Assembly: GCA_038317345.1 (NCBI GenBank)
Contig: JBBQBH010000009.1
Location: 1 to 64,000, forward strand
DNA from: Mayfieldus sp038317345
GTDB taxonomy: Bacteria > Actinomycetota > Thermoleophilia > Solirubrobacterales > 70-9
DNA: 64,000 nt
Reading direction: 5' to 3'
The notes under the pieces were generated by a model. It was given only the letters and a program-made list of their open reading frames with translations. It was not told the DNA's origin and ran no database searches. A program made the translations under genes and the position numbers. Of this stretch, positions 58,506 to 64,000 are shown in pieces; positions within the stretch are counted from its first letter, which is position 1; each line of letters begins with the position of its first letter.

Positions 58506-59567
58506 CTAACCAGACCGGCGGCGCGCGGCGTCGGCGGGCCGCTGACCGCCGCCATTGTTGCCCGCGCCGTGACCATGCCGGTGTCGATGATGCCTGTGGT
58601 GGCGGGGCCGCCTCTCGCGATGGCAGGCGCGATCGCCCTGGTCGATCGTGTGACCGAAGACGTCCACGAACGACCATCCGTAGCGCTTGAAGCCGAGGCT
58701 CATGAACAGCACGCCAAAGCTCTGGTTGTAGGCGAACTGGCTGTGCGGCACACGTGGCATGGCAATCGGAAAGAGGAAATACCCCCCGGTGCCGACCGTG
58801 AACTGGCTGATGCCGCGCTTGTGATCGACGATGCCGCTGGGGCGCTGGGGCGCGAAGCGCTCGTAGATGTGCTCGTGCCCGTTCAAAACCACGTCGGCGC
58901 CTCCCCGGTAGAGCGCCTTCCAAAGTGACCGGGTGTCGCCGGGCTCCTCGTAGACGCCCGATGAGAAACGCGGGTAATGCATGTAGGCGAGCACGCAGCG
59001 GTGCGGGTGGTCGCGAAGGTCCTGTCGCAGCCATTTCAGCTGCCGCGAGCTGCCACGGCAAGAGACGAAGTCGCAGTTCGAGTTGAGCGCAACGAGGTGC
59101 CAGGAGCCGAGGTTGTAGGAGTACCACCCCTGTCCTCGCACCCCGGCCGCACCGATTCCGACCCCGACCCCGTTCCAGTAGTCCCAGTAGCCCTGCGCAC
59201 CCTGGCCGTCGTCGTACTCGTGGTTGCCGATCACCGGATGGCTGGCCGCATGCCAGCGTCCCCAGGTGGGCTGGTAGGAGTCGAGAAAGCTCTCCAGCGA
59301 GCCGTTGTCGTCGTACTGGAGGTCTCCTAGTGGGAGAACCGCCGAGAGCGATCGGTCCGAGAGCAGGCTCGATGTCAAGAGCTCCTGGCAGCTGTTGGAG
59401 GTGCCAAACCCCGAGTTGAAGCGCGGGTTGCTGGGCCCGCAGGCGATGTCGCCTGCGGCGGCGATCAACGGCGGCCGCCGAGCCTGCGCCGCCGACGCCA
59501 GCGCCAGGACCACGAGCAGCCCGAGCGCGCAGACCAGCGTCCCCCGCCGTATCCCCGATCGGCTCAT
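58506..59567 (-). CDS. Secreted metallophosphoesterase with His-rich tail
   Basis: The product has 353 residues. Signal peptide residues 1-27 (LGLLVVLALASAAQARR). Calcineurin-like motifs: AAGDIAC, LPLGDLQYDD, VIGNHEYDD, AYMHYPRFS and LNGHEHIYER. A tail of HHRHHRHRHGHG follows, possibly metal-binding. The purple-acid-phosphatase-like set suggests phosphomonoesterase or phosphodiesterase in the envelope. The ATG 59567 is chosen because longer frames upstream lack a signal peptide. Confidence 0.85.
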   Translation of the reverse strand: MSRSGIRRGTLVCALGLLVVLALASAAQARRPPLIAAAGDIACGPSNPRFNSGFGTSNSCQELLTSSLLSDRSLSAVLPLGDLQYDDNGSLESFLDSYQPTWGRWHAASHPVIGNHEYDDGQGAQGYWDYWNGVGVGIGAAGVRGQGWYSYNLGSWHLVALNSNCDFVSCRGSSRQLKWLRQDLRDHPHRCVLAYMHYPRFSSGVYEEPGDTRSLWKALYRGGADVVLNGHEHIYERFAPQRPSGIVDHKRGISQFTVGTGGYFLFPIAMPRVPHSQFAYNQSFGVLFMSLGFKRYGWSFVDVFGHTIDQGDRACHRERRPRHHRHHRHRHGHGAGNNGGGQRPADAARRRSG

Positions 59568-59666
59568 CTGCGAATCAATAACTGACTGAACGGTGACAAG
59601 TTGCGCCGCACTCGGCCATCCGGCCAGCCAGGCGCCGAAGGCGCCGCAGAATATGCTGGTGCGCGC

Positions 59667-60665
59667 ATGAGAATGGTCGTCGCGTCGCTGGCGGCCGTCC
59701 TGCTCGGGCTCGCCGTCGGGGGCTGTGGAGGGGACGGCGCTGAACCGGGCGCTCCTCAGAGGGCGACCCTCGTGCTCGACTTCACACCCAATGCCGTACA
59801 CAGCGGGATCTATCTGGCGCTGCGGCGCGGCTACTACCGCGACGCCGGGGTCGACCTCGAGGTGCGCGCTCCGTCGGCCTCCACCGACGCCCCGAAGCTG
59901 CTCGAGGCGGGTCGGGCCGACTTCGCGATCCTCGACATCCACGACCTCGGCATCGCCCGCGGGCATGGGTTGAACCTGGTCGGAGTCGCACCGATCGTGC
60001 AGCGGCCGCTGGCGTCGGTGATTGCCCGCGCCGACGGGCCGGTGCGGCGGCCTCGCGATCTCGAAGGAAGGCGAGTCGGTGTCACCGGACTGCCCTCCGA
60101 CGACGCCGTGGTCGACTCAGAGGTGGCGGCCGACGGCGGCGATCCGGCGAAGGTCGATCGGGTGACGATCGGCTTCAACGCGGTCGCCGACCTGGCGGCC
60201 GGCAAGGTCGACGCCGCGACCGGCTTCTGGAACGCCGAGGCTGTGGCGCTTCAGGACCAGAGAGTTCCCGTGACGGTGTTCCGTGTCGACCGCTACGGGG
60301 CCCCGCCGTACCCGGAGCTGGTGCTGACGACGACTCGGGGACTGCTGCAGAAGGACCCCGGCCTGGTGCGTTCGGTGGTTCGCGCCACAACCCGCGGCTA
60401 CGAGGAGACCCTTCGCGACCCGCCAGCAGCTCTCGACGATCTGCTGGCGAGCAATCCCGGCCTCGACCGGTCCGTGCAGCAAGAGCAACTGCGGGTTCTT
60501 CTCCCCGCCTTTCGGCCCCCCGGGGCACTTGACGCAGCGGTCCTGCGGCATTGGGCAGCGTGGGATCGCGAGCACGGCATCCTGCGACGACCGCTTGCCG
60601 TCAGCCTCGCCTTCGATCTCAGAGTTTCGTCCAGTGCCCGATCTGGAGTCCGCCCAGGCGGGTAG
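59667..60665 (+). CDS. NMT1/ThiY-like substrate-binding lipoprotein
   Basis: The product has 332 residues. Lipobox LGLAVGGC near residue 20. The mature start VLDFTPNAVHSGIYLALRRGYY matches ABC-type pyrimidine precursor (HMP/ThiY) binders; FAILDIHDLGIARG and DLAAGKVDAATGFWNAEA are typical. The N-terminal phrase and the length fit ThiY/SsuA-like binders. No permease or ATPase gene is adjacent, so the transporter lies elsewhere or this is an orphan binder. ATG 59667. Confidence 0.82.
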   Translation: MRMVVASLAAVLLGLAVGGCGGDGAEPGAPQRATLVLDFTPNAVHSGIYLALRRGYYRDAGVDLEVRAPSASTDAPKLLEAGRADFAILDIHDLGIARGHGLNLVGVAPIVQRPLASVIARADGPVRRPRDLEGRRVGVTGLPSDDAVVDSEVAADGGDPAKVDRVTIGFNAVADLAAGKVDAATGFWNAEAVALQDQRVPVTVFRVDRYGAPPYPELVLTTTRGLLQKDPGLVRSVVRATTRGYEETLRDPPAALDDLLASNPGLDRSVQQEQLRVLLPAFRPPGALDAAVLRHWAAWDREHGILRRPLAVSLAFDLRVSSSARSGVRPGG

Positions 60666-60677
60666 CTTTGCGCCTGG

Positions 60678-61307
60678 ATGAACCGGATTCGCAGCAAGCT
60701 CACCTACGCAAACGTGGTCGCCACCTTGGCACTGTTCCTCGCCCTGACCGGCGGCGCGGTCTACGCGGCGAACAAGATCCACTCCCGAAACATCGCCAAG
60801 AACGCCGTCAAGTCGCGCAACATCGCCAAGAACGGGGTGAAGGCACGAAACCTCGCAGCCGGATCGGTCTCCTCGTCGAAGATACTCGACGGATCGATCC
60901 TGCCGGGCGACTTCGCGCCGGGCGCGGGCGCCAGCGTGCTGGCCTCGTTGGAGGGCGGTTCCGTGCCCATGGGCACCGGCAGCTATTCCCTGAACCCGCC
61001 GGGCAGTTTCAGCCTCAAGGCCGGTCAAGTCGCGCTCATCGTCGCCGCTGGCCAGGCCACCGTTGCCTGGGACAACACCATCGCGCAATGTAACGCAGGG
61101 GTGAATTTCACACTCGACGGCAATCCCGCAGGCAGCCTCTTCTTTAACAACATCTCCACGACGCCCGCGACGAGCCAATTCAACGCCTTGTTGGCTGTCG
61201 TCACAGCGGCGGGGAACCACCTGCTGACCGCGCAGCGTTTCGCCAGTTTCTGCACCGCTGGCTCGACCATCGACTTCGTCCACGCGCGGGTCGTCACATT
61301 CGGCTAG
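60678..61307 (+). CDS. Exported 'N(A/G)VK.RN' repeat protein
   Basis: The product has 209 residues. A signal-anchor (VVATLALFLALTGGAVYA) is followed by degenerate repeats of about 10 residues: SRNIAKNAVK, SRNIAKNGVK, ARNLAAGSVS, SSKILDGSIL. Such repeats form beta-helical or coiled stalks in Thermoleophilia envelope proteins, by recollection. The C-terminal 110 residues form a beta-rich domain with two cysteines. Function unknown. Two genes upstream lies the ThiY-like lipoprotein, 12 bases before. Confidence 0.7.
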   Translation: MNRIRSKLTYANVVATLALFLALTGGAVYAANKIHSRNIAKNAVKSRNIAKNGVKARNLAAGSVSSSKILDGSILPGDFAPGAGASVLASLEGGSVPMGTGSYSLNPPGSFSLKAGQVALIVAAGQATVAWDNTIAQCNAGVNFTLDGNPAGSLFFNNISTTPATSQFNALLAVVTAAGNHLLTAQRFASFCTAGSTIDFVHARVVTFG

Positions 61308-61627
61308 CCGGCAAGCAGGTTCTGCACAAGCTCGGGCATCTCGCGCACCAGCTTCGAGCGCGGCACGACCAGGTCGACGCCCGCCGACTCCGCCTGCTGG
61401 CGCAGCTCGGCGTCGGTGTGCGGGTAGAAGCCAAGCAGCGGGACGCCGAGCGCCACCAGCGCCTCGGGTTCACTGTGCTCGAGGTCGGCGACCACCAGCT
61501 CGGTCCCGTCCAACGATGCCTCTGCGATCGTCGGCGCAAGCGCGACCTCGTGCCCAGCCGCGGTCAGCGTCTCCGATACGCGGGTGCCGAGCAGCAGCTC
61601 GGGTGCGATCACGACGATCCGCGCCAT
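61304..61627 (-). CDS. Receiver-like small protein
   Basis: The product has 107 residues. Alternating beta strands and helices (RIVVIAPELLLGTRVSETL, LVVADLEHSE, VPLLGFYPH) resemble a receiver domain, and the Asp in VVADLE could match the phosphoacceptor position. The conserved acidic pair near the N-terminus is missing, so it is probably degenerate. No output domain. Convergent with the envelope protein gene, overlap four bases. Confidence 0.6.
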   Translation of the reverse strand: MARIVVIAPELLLGTRVSETLTAAGHEVALAPTIAEASLDGTELVVADLEHSEPEALVALGVPLLGFYPHTDAELRQQAESAGVDLVVPRSKLVREMPELVQNLLAG

Positions 61628-61686
61628 GGCTCAGACAAATTGCTCGCGCTCGGCCGAGGGCCAAGCTCTCTTGCAGAGCCCCGCCC

Positions 61687-62049
61687 TCACAGACTGCGGC
61701 GCTGACGGAACTCCTCGCGGACGCTCTCCGGCCGCCCCCACCCCTCGACGATCTCCGCTCGGCCCTCGCGCACTTCGCGCAGGATCATTTCTCCCTCGAT
61801 GCCCTCGGCGTCGAGCTTCGCCAGCACACCATTGACGGTCTCCGCCGCCGCCGCGTGTCCAAAGCTGTGGGCGACGAGCAGGCGCCAGTGCCAGTCGGCC
61901 TTCGAATAGGGCTGCGCGTTGACGGTGCTGAGGATCACGGCCGCGTCGACGTAACGGTTCTCGTCGCCGATCCGCAGGTCGAGCTCGAGGTCGGTCCAAT
62001 CGGCCGGCAGCGAATCGAGCAGCTCCTGGAAGTCGTCGGCCAGCGGCAT
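61687..62049 (-). CDS. Hypothetical cytoplasmic protein
   Basis: The product has about 120 residues, acidic, with the phrases DFQELLDSLPADWTDLELDL, YSKADWHWRLLVAHSFGHAA and EMILREVREGRAEI. No family recognised; conserved actinobacterial hypothetical by style. ATG 62049 chosen; GTG 62055 two codons upstream is an alternative. It lies between the receiver-like gene and the metal transporter. Confidence 0.6.
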   Translation of the reverse strand: MPLADDFQELLDSLPADWTDLELDLRIGDENRYVDAAVILSTVNAQPYSKADWHWRLLVAHSFGHAAAAETVNGVLAKLDAEGIEGEMILREVREGRAEIVEGWGRPESVREEFRQRRSL

Positions 62050-62197
62050 CAGCACAAGCCTAGCCCCCAACATCAAGGGGGCGCGAAAAAGCAAGCAGGT
62101 CGGGGGATGCAGGGAGGGCGGCGCGGCGAGCGCACTAGATCGTGCGTGAGCAGCCGCCCGACCGAAGACCCCGAGATGCGACGGGTCGCAGGGCCCG

Positions 62198-63517
62198 CTA
62201 GCCGAAGAAGACTTGTTGGAGCAGGAAGATGTTCAGCGCGATGATCAGCGCCGCCAGCGTCCCCGCCAAAACTGAGAGCCAGCGGGGGTTCACCAGCGCG
62301 CCCATCACATCGCGACGACTGGCCAGCATCACCAACGGCACGAGCGCGAAGGGGATCCCGAACGAGAGCACGACCTGGCTCGCCACCAGCGCGTCGGTCG
62401 GATTGAGACCGATCGCAAGCACGATCAGCGCCGGGATCAGGGTGATGGCACGTCGCACGAAGATTGGGATGCGGCGTCGGATGAATCCCTGCATGACGAC
62501 CTGCCCGGCCATCGTCCCGACCGAAGAAGATGCGAAGCCGGAGGCGAGCAGCGCGACGCCGAAGATCGTCGCCGCATTGGTCGATACAAGCGACTTCAAA
62601 CCCTCGTAACCACCCTCGATGGTGTCGATCCCGGCCAAGCTGCTGCCGTGAAACAGTGCCGCGGCGACCATCATCATCGAGAGGTTGACGACGCCGGCGA
62701 TCGACATCGCGATCACCACGTCGACCTTCTCGAAGCGCAGGATGTGCCGCTTCTCGGCGTCGTCGCGGCCGACGATCCGCTTCTGGGTCAGTGCCGAGTG
62801 CAGGTAGATCACGTGCGGCATCACCGTCGCCCCGATGATCCCGGTGGCCAGCAGGATGCTCTCGGTACCAGCGAAGCCGGGGACGAAAAGGTGGCGGGCA
62901 AGTTCACCGCCATTCGGCTTTGCGTGGAAAAGCTCGATCACGAACGAGGCGACGACAACGCCAACCAAGGCGGTGACCGCGGCCTCCAGCCGGCGAAAAC
63001 CGAACTGCTGCAGAGCGAGGATCGCAAAGGCGCCAGCGCCAGCGATCAGCCCGGCCGGGAATAGCGGTATCCCGAACAGCAGATTGAGGCCGAGCGCGGC
63101 GCCCACGACCTCGGCGATGTCGCATGCCATTGCAACGAGCTCGGCTTGGATCCAGAGACCGATCGAGGTCCGGAACGAGAACGTCTCCCGGCACAGTTCG
63201 GCGAGGTTCTTGCCGGTGGCGATGCCTAGCTTCGCCGACTGGGTCTGAACGACCATCGCGATCAGGTTCGCGCCGAGGACCACCCAGAGCAGCAGGTAGC
63301 CGAACTTCGCTCCTCCGGCGATGTTGGTCGCGAAGTTGCCCGGGTCGATGTAGGCAACCGCGGCGACGAAGGCGGGGCCGAGGAACGGCCACAGCCTGCT
63401 GACGCCCCGCGCCTGCCCCTCGAGCGAGCGGCGCGCGGCAGCGGCGACCGCGGCCTCGCCGGGAAGGACGTCCTCGACTGTGGGTTCGGCGGCGGAGGGC
63501 GGCGGGGGCGGCTTCAT
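62198..63517 (-). CDS. Nramp-family Mn2+/Fe2+ transporter
   Basis: The product has 439 residues, about eleven membrane segments. TM1 carries AYIDPGNFATN, and TM6 has the GATVMPHVIYLHSAL motif; both supply metal ligands (Asp, Asn, and Met of the MPH motif). RFEKVDVVIAMSI and TTAGQ-like MAGQVVMQGF are typical. Imports divalent manganese or iron coupled to protons. The ATG overlaps the stop of the DtxR-like gene (ATGA), so it is probably transcribed and regulated with it. Confidence 0.92.
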   Translation of the reverse strand: MKPPPPPSAAEPTVEDVLPGEAAVAAAARRSLEGQARGVSRLWPFLGPAFVAAVAYIDPGNFATNIAGGAKFGYLLLWVVLGANLIAMVVQTQSAKLGIATGKNLAELCRETFSFRTSIGLWIQAELVAMACDIAEVVGAALGLNLLFGIPLFPAGLIAGAGAFAILALQQFGFRRLEAAVTALVGVVVASFVIELFHAKPNGGELARHLFVPGFAGTESILLATGIIGATVMPHVIYLHSALTQKRIVGRDDAEKRHILRFEKVDVVIAMSIAGVVNLSMMMVAAALFHGSSLAGIDTIEGGYEGLKSLVSTNAATIFGVALLASGFASSSVGTMAGQVVMQGFIRRRIPIFVRRAITLIPALIVLAIGLNPTDALVASQVVLSFGIPFALVPLVMLASRRDVMGALVNPRWLSVLAGTLAALIIALNIFLLQQVFFG

Positions 63518-64000
63518 CGGGCCTGCTCGGCAGCCGAAACACGCATCCGCCGAACCAGCTCGCCGCCGAGCGCATGCTCAGCGCCGTCGACCTCGACGAA
63601 CAGCGGTCCGCCGAACGGCTGGCGCCCCTTCACCATCACATGGGCTCCGGGCCTTATCCCGCGCTCGGCCAGATAGCGGAGCATCTGCGAGTCGCTGTCG
63701 GAGACACGGGTGAAGGTCGCCGTCTCACCGTCCTCCAGGGCCTCCAATGGGCGGCTGCCCGCCTCCTCGGGAAACTCCAGGTCCGGCCCCGGAATCGGGT
63801 CGCCGTGAGGGTCGTGGCTGGGCTCCCCCAGCTTCGCCGCGATCAGCTCCTCGAGCTCCTCCGAGATGTAGTGCTCCAGCACCTCGGCCTCCTCGTGCAC
63901 GCGGTCCCAGGGCATGCCCAGGGCCGCGCTGAGATATGACTCGAGCAGGCGGTGGTGGCGGATCACCTCCAGCGCCACCCGCTCGCCGGCCGGGGTGAGG
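63514..64000 (-). CDS. DtxR/MntR-family metalloregulator (N-terminus beyond edge)
   Basis: At least 161 residues; the frame is open to the right edge, and the residues before 63978 (LTPAGER) belong to the protein. Visible: the end of the winged helix and the dimerisation/metal-binding part (HRLLESYLSAALGMPWDRV, HEEAEVLEHYIS), then a C-terminal FeoA/SH3-like domain (SDSQMLRYLAERGIRPGAHV, then HALGGELVRRMRV). DtxR/MntR proteins repress metal uptake when Fe or Mn binds. Coupling to the Nramp gene suggests manganese or iron control. Confidence 0.88.
   Translation of the reverse strand, partial: LTPAGERVALEVIRHHRLLESYLSAALGMPWDRVHEEAEVLEHYISEELEELIAAKLGEPSHDPHGDPIPGPDLEFPEEAGSRPLEALEDGETATFTRVSDSDSQMLRYLAERGIRPGAHVMVKGRQPFGGPLFVEVDGAEHALGGELVRRMRVSAAEQAR

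Noticed and set aside
58550..58600. Repeat of His codons as a DNA repeat
   Set aside because: It is the in-frame His-rich tail of the metallophosphoesterase.
1..64000. CRISPR array, rRNA operon or IS element with transposase
   Set aside because: No regularly spaced repeats, rRNA-like sequence or DDE transposase was seen in either strand.

Overview
The window is a high-GC chromosomal segment from an actinobacterium, most likely of class Thermoleophilia (Solirubrobacterales/Gaiellales type). This placement is inferred from gene content: a complete coenzyme F420 pathway with fused CofG-CofH FO synthase, lipoproteins and secreted proteins with low-complexity tails, the short 'N(G/A)VK.RN' coiled-repeat envelope protein at 60678, DUF2252 and DUF899 proteins, several biotin-dependent carboxyltransferases, and no 16S gene to settle it. 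Most genes are packed in short runs with 4-base start/stop overlaps.

Layout. 1-9.1 kb: envelope and hypothetical genes (truncated secreted protein, SHOCT membrane protein, DUF2252, esterase, carboxyltransferase, patatin, channel-like protein, a secreted-domain operon, an H1-like basic protein). 9.3-14.9 kb: ftsH broken into two frames, a PI-PLC-like lipoprotein, a sulfatase lipoprotein, a DUF899 protein. 15-21 kb: an integration hot spot downstream of tRNA-Pro(GGG). Two 3'-half copies of that tRNA, plus a shorter third scar, separate a fatty-acid desaturase, a five-IPT-repeat secreted protein and a polytopic membrane protein.

22.4-36.6 kb: a 14.1-kb mobile element inserted in tRNA-Trp(CCA), bounded by a 49-bp direct repeat. 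It carries a tyrosine integrase, an excisionase-like protein, a TOPRIM + RecA-fold primase/helicase, an XRE regulator, an HTH protein resembling a terminase small subunit, a DUF3761 lipoprotein, and a two-gene block encoding 294- and 1394-residue virion-like proteins. No portal, capsid, large terminase or tail gene is recognisable. The content fits a phage satellite (PICI-like) or a stripped prophage and is the most novel system in the window.

36.7-64 kb: core chromosome again. tRNA-Leu genes, a degraded homing-endonuclease-type gene, an M28 peptidase, acetoacetyl-CoA synthetase, a GGDEF/HD-GYP protein, a frameshifted diiron protein, PAP2 phosphatase, a carboxyltransferase with a DivIVA-like protein, HMG-CoA lyase, thioesterase and SDR. 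These are followed by the F420 genes (F420:NADP oxidoreductase, cofD, cofC, cofE, and cofGH a little downstream), aquaporin, a metallophosphoesterase, a ThiY-like lipoprotein, and an Nramp transporter with its DtxR/MntR-like regulator running off the right edge.

Working together: the F420 block makes and reduces the deazaflavin cofactor. HMG-CoA lyase, acetoacetyl-CoA synthetase and the carboxyltransferases point to branched-chain amino acid and acetoacetate turnover. The Nramp and DtxR pair is a metal-homeostasis unit. Four genes (ftsH, the diiron protein, the homing-endonuclease gene and a small membrane-protein gene) show apparent frameshifts, so either consensus errors or real decay affect this assembly.
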